A DNA stretch of 64,000 bases, from contig CAJUNA010000013.1 of assembly GCA_910587645.1 (NCBI GenBank), forward strand, positions 1-64,000. The letters are read 5' to 3'. The notes beneath the pieces are model-generated. The model saw only the letters and a program-made list of their open reading frames with translations. It did not search any database and had not been told where the DNA came from. A program made the position numbers and the translations under genes. Each line of letters starts with the position of its first letter. Position 1 is the first letter of the stretch. This DNA comes from an uncultured Oscillospiraceae bacterium. Lineage in GTDB: Bacteria > Bacillota > Clostridia > Oscillospirales > Oscillospiraceae. This document shows positions 18,156-26,665 of this stretch, in pieces.

Positions 18156-19832
18156 TCAAATCCCTTTTTTATAATCCGCCGCCGCGTCCAGAAGCTCCTC
18201 CGCCCCTGCCAGCATAGCGGCCGTAATATTCTCCCCTCCGGTAAGCCGTGCCAATTCTCCTTTTCTCTGCTCCCGGTTCAGCCGCAGGACTTGGGTCACA
18301 GTCCTGCCCTTTTTCTCCCCCTTCTCCACCGAGAAATGGGTATCCGCCATCGCCGCCAGCTGGGGCAGATGGGTCACGCACAGCACTTGCTTTCTCCGGC
18401 TGACCTGTGCCAATTTCGCGGCCACCTTCTGGGCGGCCCGTCCGCTGACGCCGGTGTCCACCTCATCGAACACCAAAGTACCGATCAGCTCATTTTCCGC
18501 CAGCACATTTTTCAGCGCCAGCATAATCCTGGCCAGCTCACCGCCGGACGCCACCTTATGGATGGGCCGCAGCTCCTCGCCCACGTTGGCCGACATCAGG
18601 AACCGTACCTCGTCGATCCCCAGCGCGTCCAGCTCCTTCTCCCCAAAGCAGATCGCAAACCGCACCTTCGGCATGTCGAGCTGCCGCAGCTCGTCCTGGA
18701 TCCGCTCCTCCAGCCGCTTCGCAGCTTCTTTCCGGGCAGCGGAAAGGGCTTGGGCCGCTTTCATGGCCTTCTGCCGCTCCTTCTCCAGCTGCTTTTCCAG
18801 CCGCGCCGTGGTATCCGACGCGAAAGCGATCTGATCCAGCTCCTCCCGGCACTGCTCCAAATACGCGATCATATCCTCCACAGTAGGCCCATATTTTTTC
18901 TTCAGCCGGTAGAGCTTATCCGCCCTTCCCTCCAGCTCGTCCAGCTCCTGGGCGCTGAAATCAAAAGCGTCCTGCAAATCCCGCAGCGTCTCCGCCACAT
19001 CATACGCTTCGGAGTAAAGGTTTTCCAACCGCTCATGGAGCTGTTCAAACTGCCCGTCCAAATGCTTCGCCCCGGAAATGGCGCCCGCCGCTTCCCGCAG
19101 CCCGGACACCGCGCCGCCGCCCTCGTCCCCGCCGGAGAGGTTCCACACAGCGCCCTGGATGGCGGACATAAATTTCTCACTGTTGCGCAGCAGGTTCAGC
19201 CTTGCCGTCAAGGCTTCCTCCTCCCCCGGCTTCAGCTTTGCCTTTTCCAGCTCATGGATCTGGAATTGGAGGCTGTCCATCCGCCGTTCCTTTTCCGCTT
19301 CATCCATTTGCAGGGATTTCAGCTTTTTTTTCACAGCCCCCATGGCTTCATAGCAGGCGGTATATCCCGCCAATTCCTGCCCCACCTGCCCGAAGCTGTC
19401 CAGATACGCCCCATGCTGTTCCTCGTCCATCAATTGCTGGCCATCGTGCTGGCCATGGATATTCAGCAGGGCGTTCCCGATTTTCCGCAGCTGGGCCACA
19501 GTCACAGGCCTGCCTCCAATACGGCAGACATTTTTCCCATCGGCGGAGATTTCTCTCTGTAAGAGAAGTTCCCCGTCCTCTGTCTCCAACCCGGCTTCAT
19601 CCAAGGCCGCCAGCGGCGGTACGCCTGTAAATATCGCGCTGACAAAGGCTTTTGACGCGCCGGTACGGATGATTTCGCGGCTGGTCCGCTGTCCCAGCAC
19701 CGCGCCCATAGCGTCAATCACGATACTCTTACCCGCGCCGGTTTCACCCGTCAGGGCGTTGAATCCCTCATCGAAAACGATATCGGCTTCTTCGATCACC
19801 GCGATATTCTCTATATGCAGCAATTGTAACAT
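18156..19832 (-). CDS. recN: DNA repair protein RecN
   Basis: SMC-like ATPase of double-strand-break repair. 558 aa starting MLQLLHIENIAVIEE (ATG at 19832, with GAAAGGAAG upstream). Walker A GETGAGKS is near residue 30, a long coiled-coil region spans about 150-350, and the C-terminal signature and Walker B VFDEVDTGVSG lie near 454. Its association with argR, nadK, tlyA and dxs is the standard Firmicute arrangement. A 300-bp spacer, unusual inside this cluster, separates it from argR. Confidence 0.96.
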   Translation of the reverse strand: MLQLLHIENIAVIEEADIVFDEGFNALTGETGAGKSIVIDAMGAVLGQRTSREIIRTGASKAFVSAIFTGVPPLAALDEAGLETEDGELLLQREISADGKNVCRIGGRPVTVAQLRKIGNALLNIHGQHDGQQLMDEEQHGAYLDSFGQVGQELAGYTACYEAMGAVKKKLKSLQMDEAEKERRMDSLQFQIHELEKAKLKPGEEEALTARLNLLRNSEKFMSAIQGAVWNLSGGDEGGGAVSGLREAAGAISGAKHLDGQFEQLHERLENLYSEAYDVAETLRDLQDAFDFSAQELDELEGRADKLYRLKKKYGPTVEDMIAYLEQCREELDQIAFASDTTARLEKQLEKERQKAMKAAQALSAARKEAAKRLEERIQDELRQLDMPKVRFAICFGEKELDALGIDEVRFLMSANVGEELRPIHKVASGGELARIMLALKNVLAENELIGTLVFDEVDTGVSGRAAQKVAAKLAQVSRRKQVLCVTHLPQLAAMADTHFSVEKGEKKGRTVTQVLRLNREQRKGELARLTGGENITAAMLAGAEELLDAAADYKKGI

Positions 19833-20132
19833 AGACGAATCTTCCTTTCTTTGCCGTCTTTGACGGCAAGGGGAGATAGTACGGCGCATCCGTGACGGAG
19901 GGCGGGCCTTACCGCCCCCACAAAAATTTTTCTAAAATCTTTGCGAAAGGTTGCACGAAACAGGGCAACCTTCAGGGGGATAGGGCCTATAAGTGTAGCG
20001 AGCGTCACCTACCGGAACTTCGCGCGTTCAAACAAAAACGCTCAACAGGACTGATCCTCCTGGAAATCCCCCTGCGCCGGTTGCAAACGGAGGTACCTTG
20101 ACAAATAAATCAAAGCCCCCCAACAGAGGAAA
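19833..20132. other. 300-bp argR-recN spacer with hairpins, no gene
   Basis: GC-rich spacer inside an otherwise tight operon. It has an inverted repeat GGTTGC...GCAACC (19949-19970), a purine/pyrimidine GC block near 19899-19920 and no ORF with a ribosome binding site. I cannot name it; an intergenic repeat or small RNA is possible. Confidence 0.35.
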
Positions 20133-20585
20133 CTATTTCAGCATTTCATGGATTTCCTCGCAAAATCCCCTTGCCGCGTCCATATCCTTCATGACCAGCA
20201 TCGCCGTGTCATCTCCCGCCAATGTTCCCACCATATCAGGGACATTCATCCCATCCATCGCCGCCGCCGCTGCTGGCGCAAGCCCGGACATCGTCTTAAT
20301 AACCACAATGTTCTGGGCAAAATCCACGCTGATAATGCTCTCCCGGAAAATGCTCCGCAGCTTGTCCGCCACATTCAGCCGGTTGCGCTGGCTGGACACC
20401 GTATACCGGTAGCGCCCCTGCCCCACAGGCTCCTTGATAAGATGAAGCTGTTTGATATCCCTGGAGATCGTCGCCTGGGTGCAGGTCACGCCCTGCTCCT
20501 GCAAGCGTTGCTGCAACTGCTCCTGGGTATCAATCGCTTCCCGCTCCACGATTTCCAAAATCCGCCGCTGGCGATCATTTTTCAT
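20133..20585 (-). CDS. argR: Arginine repressor ArgR (AhrC)
   Basis: 150-aa hexameric, arginine-responsive repressor. The N-terminal winged helix shows TQATISRDIKQLHLIK, and the C-terminal domain shows NIVVIKTMSG and GTLAGDDTAMLV, the arginine-binding and trimerisation region. The ATG at 20585 is chosen because AGGAGG lies 8 bp before it, inside the end of nadK; the frame also has a TTG two codons earlier. In this cluster it probably serves as the global arginine regulator; no arg genes are near. Confidence 0.95.
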   Translation of the reverse strand: MKNDRQRRILEIVEREAIDTQEQLQQRLQEQGVTCTQATISRDIKQLHLIKEPVGQGRYRYTVSSQRNRLNVADKLRSIFRESIISVDFAQNIVVIKTMSGLAPAAAAAMDGMNVPDMVGTLAGDDTAMLVMKDMDAARGFCEEIHEMLK

Positions 20586-21447
20586 AGCCAATGCCTCCTG
20601 TCATTTTTGTCCGCAAAATATCGTAAATACTTTTGTCCGTCAGCCGCACCAGTTCCGTTTCAAACCGTGACCGGCCGATTTTCACCTTATCCCCCTGCCG
20701 CAGCGCGAATGCCTTGCCGCCGTCCACCGACAGATAGACCTGCTTCCGGTTCAGCTCCGCCGGAGCCACCGTAACCGTCCCCGCGGCGGAGAGGACAAAG
20801 GATTTCGAAAACACCGAATGGGCGCAAATTGGGCTGATGACAAAATTCCTGGCCGTTGGCTCCACGATAGGCCCGCCCGCCGACAGCGAATACCCGGTAG
20901 ACCCTGTCGGCGTTGCCACCACCACGCCGTCCCCGGAGAAAATCCCTAGCTGGACGTCCCCCGTAGTCACCTGTAACCGGACTACCCGGGCCATGGCGCC
21001 CTTGGTAACCACCGCATCGTTGAGGGCGCTGCCGTTATACACCGTCCGCCCGTCCCGCCATACGGAGACATCCAGCATCATCCGTTTTTCCCGCCGGAAC
21101 TGCCCGGCGGCCAGGTTTTTCAACAGCCCCAGCTCGCTGGCTTCCAGATCCGACATGAAGCCTAAGCTTCCCAGATTGACCCCCAGCACCGGTACATTCC
21201 GCATAGAGGCCGCTCTTGCCAGGTGGAGGATGGTCCCATCCCCGCCAAAAGCCACCACCAGATCGCTGTTTCTCAATTCCTGGGGCAGCGGCCTGAGGGG
21301 CACACCGAACTGCGCGTCACCCTCCGGCTTAAAGGGCAGGCAGTAGACCGTACTCAGCCCTGCCTCCCGCAAAATATTCTCCGCAGCTCTCGCCGTGCCC
21401 AACCCCCGGTCCCGGTACGGGTTAGGGCATAAGATCACGCGCTTCAT
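20575..21447 (-). CDS. nadK: NAD kinase
   Basis: Produces NADP from NAD. 290 aa with the GGDGT motif in VVAFGGDGTILHLAR, the NDAVVTKG motif, and the conserved glycine-rich ATPTGSTGYSLSAGGP. Start at ATG 21447 (MKRVILCPNP) with GGAGGTGCTTGG upstream. Its last 11 bases overlap argR, so the two are translationally coupled. Confidence 0.95.
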   Translation of the reverse strand: MKRVILCPNPYRDRGLGTARAAENILREAGLSTVYCLPFKPEGDAQFGVPLRPLPQELRNSDLVVAFGGDGTILHLARAASMRNVPVLGVNLGSLGFMSDLEASELGLLKNLAAGQFRREKRMMLDVSVWRDGRTVYNGSALNDAVVTKGAMARVVRLQVTTGDVQLGIFSGDGVVVATPTGSTGYSLSAGGPIVEPTARNFVISPICAHSVFSKSFVLSAAGTVTVAPAELNRKQVYLSVDGGKAFALRQGDKVKIGRSRFETELVRLTDKSIYDILRTKMTGGIGYEK

Positions 21448-21486
21448 CCAAGCACCTCCATGTGATTTCACCAATCAAGCGGGAAA

Positions 21487-21696
21487 CTATTTTTTATCCA
21501 GATGGGAAACGATGATTCCCGTGCAGGTAACCACCACCACGCACAAGTACATCCCGATCCCCAGATCCACCGCGCTTCCATAATCCATTCCATTGAAAAA
21601 CGCCCCGGCAATATCTGAGAAAAGCATTCCGCCTGCCGCAACGGCAAGGCCGGCCAGAAAATACTTCAAAATTCTTTTCCACCTATTGTTCCCCAT
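21487..21696 (-). CDS. Small membrane protein, unknown function
   Basis: 69 aa with two hydrophobic helices (about residues 10-30 and 42-62) separated by a short loop and ending in HLDKK. No family recognised. It sits between tlyA/TfoX and nadK in the same orientation with a plausible site (AGGGGAC) upstream of ATG 21696. Real-gene status rests on the coding frame, membrane pattern and position. Confidence 0.55.
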   Translation of the reverse strand: MGNNRWKRILKYFLAGLAVAAGGMLFSDIAGAFFNGMDYGSAVDLGIGMYLCVVVVTCTGIIVSHLDKK

Positions 21697-21723
21697 CGGT
21701 ATGTCCCCTTAAAATTTTTGTTT

Positions 21724-21978
21724 TCACGCCAGCCTGTCGCAGAATCGCTTCAATTCCGCTTTCTTTTCTTTGGAAAGGCCGTTAAACTCCGTCTGAGACA
21801 CCGCGCCTTCCAGGGCGTACAAATGCACCAGGCAGACCTGCGGATATTGTTCCTTAAGCCGCGCAAAGGCTTCTTCGGCGCCAACCGCCATCAGCTCCTC
21901 CGCGGAGCATATTCCAACAGACCGCAGCTTCTTCTCCATTTCCCGGCCAATATTCATCATGGACAGCAATCCGGCCAT
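21724..21978 (-). CDS. TfoX/Sxy C-terminal domain protein
   Basis: 84 aa consisting of the TfoX C-terminal domain alone: MNIGREMEKKLRSVGI, AEELMAVGAEEAFARLK, VCLVHLYALEGAV. In gammaproteobacteria full-length TfoX/Sxy regulates competence; stand-alone C domains in Firmicutes have no assigned role. It is a helix-hairpin-helix-like fold. It starts 4 bp after the tlyA stop, in the same operon. Confidence 0.82.
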   Translation of the reverse strand: MAGLLSMMNIGREMEKKLRSVGICSAEELMAVGAEEAFARLKEQYPQVCLVHLYALEGAVSQTEFNGLSKEKKAELKRFCDRLA

Positions 21979-21981
21979 AGG

Positions 21982-22791
21982 CTACTCCTTCCGCTCCAAT
22001 TCCGCGTGGGACGCCTCCACCAGCGCGGCCAGGCCGAAGGATTTTTCCTCTCCCCTGCCCTTTCGCAGCCAGCCTAAATACTCAATATTCCCCTCCGGCC
22101 CCCGGACGGGGGAATACGCCAAATCCAGCACGGTGAAGCCGCTTTCTGAAGCGTGTTCCAAAAACCGCTCCAATACCTCCAAGTGGACGGCCGGGTCGCG
22201 GACCACGCCTTTTTTGCCTACCTTTTCCTTCCCCGCTTCAAACTGGGGCTTTATAAGGCAAACCACCTCTCCCCCGTCCTTCAGCACCCCGGCGATGGCG
22301 GGAAGAATCAATTTTAGGGAAATGAAGCTGACATCCACGCTGGAAAAATCCGGTTCCTCCGGAATAATCTCATGGCTTAAATACCTGGCGTTGGTCCGCT
22401 CCAGGCAGACCACCCGTTCATCGCTGCGCAGGCTCCAGGCAAGCTGCCCATAGCCCACGTCCACCGCGTAGACCTTTGCCGCGCCATTTTGGAGCATGCA
22501 GTCTGTAAACCCGCCTGTGGACGCGCCAACATCCATGCAGACCATGCCTGACAGTGCAATAGGCCAGACAGCCATAGCCTTTTCCAGCTTCCACCCGCCC
22601 CGGCTGACATACCGCAGGGTGTTCCCCCGGATTTCGATTTCCGCGTCTGGGTCCACGGCGGTCCCGGGCTTGTCCACACGCTGTCCGGCAACGTAGACCA
22701 GGCCGCTCATGATGGTGGCCTGGGCTTTCTGGCGGCTCTCTTGAAGGCCTTTCTCCATCAGAAGTACATCCAGTCTGATTTTCTTACCCAT
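21982..22791 (-). CDS. tlyA: TlyA-family rRNA 2'-O-methyltransferase
   Basis: 269 aa. N-terminal S4 RNA-binding domain (LDVLLMEKGLQESRQKAQ) and a FtsJ-like methyltransferase domain with the SAM loop DVGASTGGFTDCM, followed by YAVDVGYGQLAW and DVSFISL. In mycobacteria TlyA methylates 16S and 23S rRNA; in Clostridia it is a fixed member of the dxs-recN cluster. ATG 22791 (MGKKIRLD) is chosen from the family start; it overlaps the upstream acetyltransferase stop by 8 bp. Confidence 0.92.
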   Translation of the reverse strand: MGKKIRLDVLLMEKGLQESRQKAQATIMSGLVYVAGQRVDKPGTAVDPDAEIEIRGNTLRYVSRGGWKLEKAMAVWPIALSGMVCMDVGASTGGFTDCMLQNGAAKVYAVDVGYGQLAWSLRSDERVVCLERTNARYLSHEIIPEEPDFSSVDVSFISLKLILPAIAGVLKDGGEVVCLIKPQFEAGKEKVGKKGVVRDPAVHLEVLERFLEHASESGFTVLDLAYSPVRGPEGNIEYLGWLRKGRGEEKSFGLAALVEASHAELERKE

Positions 22792-23440
22792 GGGCTTCTC
22801 CCGTCTCTCTGGCGATGGCCGCCAGCTCCCGCTCCAACGCCTGGTAAAAGGCCGCAATGTGGATGCCGTCCACCAGGGCGTGGTGGCAGAGGATGGAAAC
22901 GGGCAGCAGGGTTTTCCCCTCCTGGGTAAAATATTTCCCCCAGGTGATCCTGGGATTGCTGTCCGCAGGGATGGGAACCGGCTGGACCAGCGCCGTATAG
23001 GTCAGCCATGGCGTTGTGGAGATGAACAGCAATTCCTCCGGCTCCTCCGCTTCTTCCTCCAGGCTCCTCCGCTGCCGCGCCCGCTCCTGGGCCGCTTTCC
23101 CAACGGACAGGTATTTGTCAAAGGGCAGGCTGCCATCCAGCGTACAGTAGCAGTACGTGCCGTCCTCCAGCGCCACGGTGTGGGAGGTGCGGCAATGGTC
23201 AAAAATGATGATCCGGCCATCCCGGATCCGCTGGCGCAGCTCCGGGACGCTGTTGGCGGCCCGGGCAGCGCAGTAGCAGACCGTTAAGAAAAACGGCAGT
23301 TTTTCCCCTTTGATTACCCGCAGAGTATCCGTAATATCCACGTTGGCGGTGGTGCCTACATAGGGATACGCCAGCGTGCTGAAATACGCAAAATGCTTTC
23401 TTCTGGGAAAGCTCTCCATGTCAATCCATTGGTACGCCAT
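22784..23440 (-). CDS. CatA-like O-acetyltransferase
   Basis: 218 aa of the chloramphenicol acetyltransferase fold. The catalytic motif HHALVDG (H-x3-DG with active-site His) lies near residue 186, and the N-terminal W-x6-R-xHF-Y pattern (MESFPRRKHFAYF) is present. Such chromosomal homologues in gut Firmicutes often act on unknown substrates, so chloramphenicol resistance should not be assumed. Start ATG 23440 follows AAAGGAGGGGAC. It is an accessory insertion between dxs and tlyA. Confidence 0.85.
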   Translation of the reverse strand: MAYQWIDMESFPRRKHFAYFSTLAYPYVGTTANVDITDTLRVIKGEKLPFFLTVCYCAARAANSVPELRQRIRDGRIIIFDHCRTSHTVALEDGTYCYCTLDGSLPFDKYLSVGKAAQERARQRRSLEEEAEEPEELLFISTTPWLTYTALVQPVPIPADSNPRITWGKYFTQEGKTLLPVSILCHHALVDGIHIAAFYQALERELAAIARETGEAHG

Positions 23441-23453
23441 GCAGTCCCCTCCT

Positions 23454-24218
23454 TTACGATATCTCCGCCGCAAGCTCCAGAGCCAGCAGCGCCGCCTTGT
23501 CCTTTCCGCTGATGTTCTTTTCCTGGCCAAGGCTCCATGCTTCCCAATCCCCGCCGCCCAGGTTGTCGGAGACGTGGAAGAATTGGAACACCTCTTTCTG
23601 CCGGAACCACGCCAGCGCGGCTACGGCAGAACACTCCATATCCACGCACACACAGCCAGCCGCCCGCCGGCGGGCCATCTTGTCCGGCGTCTCGCGGTAA
23701 AAGGCATCGGTAGTCCAGGCCTTCCCCATGGTATAGGCGCAGTCATGGCGGCGCAGGATTTCTATAAATTCCTCCCGATATTTGGTGTTGACCTCAATTT
23801 CATCGCCGGGCGGCGCGTAGTGATAGCTGGTCCCCTCATCCCGCAGGGCGGCGGTGGGAATGATGATGCCGCAATCCTTGAGGGCTGGGTCCAGCGCCCC
23901 GCAGGTGCCGAACAAAACCAGCCTTTCCACGCCCAGGGCAAACAAATCCTCCAGCATCCCAACGCAGCCAGCCGCGCCAACGTAAGATTCATATAAGGCG
24001 ATCTCTTTTCCTTTGTATGCCGCCCGGTAGACGGGAACCTCCAAATTCGCGCATGAGGTCAGCGCGAATGGCTTCCCGCCCAGACGCTCCACCATTCTCC
24101 CGAAGGTGCTTCGCTCAAAGCAGGACACCGCTGTCTTGGGACAGCCCGCAATGGGCTGGTGCATAGCGGCAGGGTTGATGACCGCCGTTGGGTTGGGGTC
24201 GAATTCTTGTAGCAGCAT
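23454..24218 (-). CDS. Nucleoside phosphorylase (uridine phosphorylase-like)
   Basis: 254 aa of the NP-I family. VLFGTCGALDPALKDCGIIIPT carries the phosphate/nucleoside loop, and CVCVDMECSAVAALA contains the MExxA signature for ribose binding. It probably cleaves a nucleoside with phosphate for salvage; base specificity cannot be read. Start ATG 24218 follows GAGAGGAGAGAGAA. It lies between the SatA-like GNAT and the CatA-like gene in the operon. Confidence 0.85.
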   Translation of the reverse strand: MLLQEFDPNPTAVINPAAMHQPIAGCPKTAVSCFERSTFGRMVERLGGKPFALTSCANLEVPVYRAAYKGKEIALYESYVGAAGCVGMLEDLFALGVERLVLFGTCGALDPALKDCGIIIPTAALRDEGTSYHYAPPGDEIEVNTKYREEFIEILRRHDCAYTMGKAWTTDAFYRETPDKMARRRAAGCVCVDMECSAVAALAWFRQKEVFQFFHVSDNLGGGDWEAWSLGQEKNISGKDKAALLALELAAEIS

Positions 24219-24266
24219 TTCTCTCTCCTCTCTCAAGGGGACGGCACAGGCCCTCATTTCCGGCTT

Positions 24267-24797
24267 CTATAGGTCAAGATAAAAGAAAATGTCCGATTTT
24301 CCTTCCTGTTTTGTCCCCTTGTATACCTCCGTGTCCAGTCCGCCGATGCGGAATCCGGCCTTCAAATAAAAACGGCAGGCCCCCAGGTTGTTGTCCTGGC
24401 CTTGGGTGTATATGCCTCTATAACCCTTGGTTTTGCAGGCCTCCTTGGCCTTCTCAATTAACGCCCTGCCCACGCCTTGGCCGCGGCAGGCGCGGGATAC
24501 CTTCAAATCATACAGGTACATGTACCGGCACATGCCGTCCTGGAGTATCGCCAGGCCTACGCAGGCTTCACCGTCATAAGCGCCGAGAAATACGCTGTTT
24601 TCCCTCATTTCGTCATAGTCGTAGTTTTCGTCAGGGAAACACATTTCTGATACGTCCTTCTCTTCAAACAGAACGCACCGGTGGCTCCAACTCCCATCCT
24701 GATAGGCGGGAACCATCCTGCCAAACAGCGGGAAGGGTTCGTTGGGGATGTTGACGTCCGATTTGCGGGCGGGAGTGATTTCCCGTATTACAATCAT
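24267..24797 (-). CDS. GNAT N-acetyltransferase, SatA-like
   Basis: 176 aa. SRACRGQGVGRALIEKAK is the acetyl-CoA loop, and GIYTQGQDNNLGACRFYLKAGF followed by GGLDTEVYKG resembles the streptothricin acetyltransferase (Sat) branch. Resistance activity is not implied without testing. The ATG overlaps the dxs stop (ATGA), so it is coupled to dxs. Confidence 0.82.
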   Translation of the reverse strand: MIVIREITPARKSDVNIPNEPFPLFGRMVPAYQDGSWSHRCVLFEEKDVSEMCFPDENYDYDEMRENSVFLGAYDGEACVGLAILQDGMCRYMYLYDLKVSRACRGQGVGRALIEKAKEACKTKGYRGIYTQGQDNNLGACRFYLKAGFRIGGLDTEVYKGTKQEGKSDIFFYLDL

Positions 24798-26635
24798 AGC
24801 ATCTCCTCCAATACCTGTTCCGCTACGCCCCCGGCATCCAGGCCCAGCATTTGACGGAGCTGGGCTACGGCGCCCTGCGGGGCGAATTTATTTTTCAGGT
24901 TCTTCAGCCGCAATGCTTCCGGCGCAATGCCCGCCGCCGCCAGCGCGGCGGCTAGCTGCTGGCCGATGGAGCCGTTCTCGTTGCAGTCCTCCAATACCAG
25001 CAGGCGGCGCGTCCGCTTCACCGAAGCAATCACCAGGGCCGGGTCCAGGGGGGCGATGCGGTGAAGCTTGATAACCTCGGCGTGGACGCCTTTTTCCAGC
25101 AGGAGCGCCGCCGCGTCCAGGATTTCATCCGTCAGCGTACCGTAAGATACCAGCGTCACGTCCGTCCCAGGCTGGAGGATGGCGGCGGGTTCCCCGTCCC
25201 AGGCCGGGTATTGCCGGTCCTCGCCCCCCCGGGGGTAGCGGATGGCAACGGGTCCTGGGGCGGCGACGGCGTGGCGGAGCATGGCCTTCAGCTCCGCGAA
25301 GCCGGCGGGGCACAGCACCGTCATGCCGGGGATCTGGGTCAGATAGCCTACGTCCTGGCAGCCGTGGTGGGTTGGGCCGTCCGCGCCCACTAAGCCGGCG
25401 CGGTCCACCGCCAGCACGACGTGCAGGCCTTGCAGGGCGATATCGTGGAGCAGCATGTCAAAGCTCCGCTGCAAAAAGGAGGAGTACACCGCGAAAACCG
25501 GCACCATCCCCTGCTTGGCCAGGCCGGCCGCCATCGCCGCTGCGTGGCCCTCGGCAATGCCTACGTCAAAAAAACGCTTCGGCCATGCGGAAGCGAACTC
25601 CTGAAGCCCTGTCCCCTCCGCCATGGCGGCGGTAATGGCGCACACCCGCCTGTCCTGCCCCGCAAGCTCCACCAATTCGTGGCCCAATATATAGGAAAAG
25701 TCGATGGCCCGCCCTAGGTCCGGGCCAACGGACGGGTCAAAGGGGGATACGCCGTGGCTGCGCTCCGGCTGGGACTCCGCAGGGGCGTAGCCCTTTCCTT
25801 TGGTCGTGTGGACATGGAGGAGCACGGGGCAGTCCATCTCTTTCGCCCAGGCCAGGGTGGTGCATAGCTGCTCGATGTTGTGGCCGTCTATGGGGCCAAG
25901 GTAGGTGAAACCCATGTCCTCAAACATGGAACAGGGATATATCGCCTTTTTCAGAACGGTCTTGAGCCGGTGGGTGAACCGGTAGAAGCGCCGTCCGCCG
26001 GGAATGTGGGAGAGCAGCGCCCGGTAGCCCTTCTTGAACCGGTAGTACCCCGGGCGCAGGCGCAGGCGGCCTAAATGGGTGGCTACGCCCCCTACATTGG
26101 GGTCGATGGACATGCCGTTGTCGTTGAGAATCACTACCAGTGGCTCCCCGGATGCCCCGGCATCGTTCAGGCCCTCGTAGGCCAGCCCGCCGGTCAGCGC
26201 GCCATCGCCTATCAGGGCCGCTACGGCGTAGCCCGCGCCGGACAGGGTCCTGGCCCGGGCCATGCCCAACGCCGCCGACACCGAGTTGGACGCGTGGCCG
26301 GCGATGAAAGCATCGTGGACGCTCTCCTCCGGCTTGGGGAAGCCTGCCAGCCCCCCCAGCTGCCGCAAAGTCCCGAACAGCTCCCGCCGCCCGGTGAGGG
26401 CCTTGTGGACGTAGCACTGGTGGCCTACGTCAAATACCAGGCGGTCCTGGGATGTGTCGTAAACCCGGTGGAGGGCCACCGTCAACTCTACCGCCCCCAG
26501 GTTGGACGCTAAATGACCCCCTGTACGGGAAACCGCGTCTACTAAAAACGTCCGCAGCTCGCTACATAGCTGGGGCAGCTCCTCCCGGCTGAGGGATTTT
26601 ACGTCAGCCGGGCTTGTTATCCGTTCCAAAATCAA
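24794..26635 (-). CDS. dxs: 1-deoxy-D-xylulose-5-phosphate synthase
   Basis: TPP-dependent first enzyme of the MEP isoprenoid pathway. 613 aa with DVGHQCYVHKALTGR, the TPP motif IGDGALTGGLAYEGLNDA near residue 145, GPIDGHN, the transketolase pyrimidine domain (FDVGIAEGHAAAMAAGLA) and C-terminal domain. The hairpin around the TPP site and catalytic His (SNSVSAALG region, GHASNS) are intact. It follows the OapA-like gene by 30 bp. The usual upstream xseA/xseB/ispA are missing here. Confidence 0.96.
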   Translation of the reverse strand: MILERITSPADVKSLSREELPQLCSELRTFLVDAVSRTGGHLASNLGAVELTVALHRVYDTSQDRLVFDVGHQCYVHKALTGRRELFGTLRQLGGLAGFPKPEESVHDAFIAGHASNSVSAALGMARARTLSGAGYAVAALIGDGALTGGLAYEGLNDAGASGEPLVVILNDNGMSIDPNVGGVATHLGRLRLRPGYYRFKKGYRALLSHIPGGRRFYRFTHRLKTVLKKAIYPCSMFEDMGFTYLGPIDGHNIEQLCTTLAWAKEMDCPVLLHVHTTKGKGYAPAESQPERSHGVSPFDPSVGPDLGRAIDFSYILGHELVELAGQDRRVCAITAAMAEGTGLQEFASAWPKRFFDVGIAEGHAAAMAAGLAKQGMVPVFAVYSSFLQRSFDMLLHDIALQGLHVVLAVDRAGLVGADGPTHHGCQDVGYLTQIPGMTVLCPAGFAELKAMLRHAVAAPGPVAIRYPRGGEDRQYPAWDGEPAAILQPGTDVTLVSYGTLTDEILDAAALLLEKGVHAEVIKLHRIAPLDPALVIASVKRTRRLLVLEDCNENGSIGQQLAAALAAAGIAPEALRLKNLKNKFAPQGAVAQLRQMLGLDAGGVAEQVLEEML

Positions 26636-26665
26636 GGCCGCTTCACCTCCGCTCGCTTGCGCCGT

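Noticed and set aside
17163..19562. Long forward open frame antisense to recN and the M28-like gene
   Set aside because: Composition (Arg, Pro, Gln, His rich) is that of a GC-rich antisense frame, and it crosses two genes and their gap.
22784..24797. Antibiotic-resistance cassette
   Set aside because: CatA-like and SatA-like folds are common chromosomal enzymes in gut Firmicutes; there are no mobile elements or resistance-type promoters around them.
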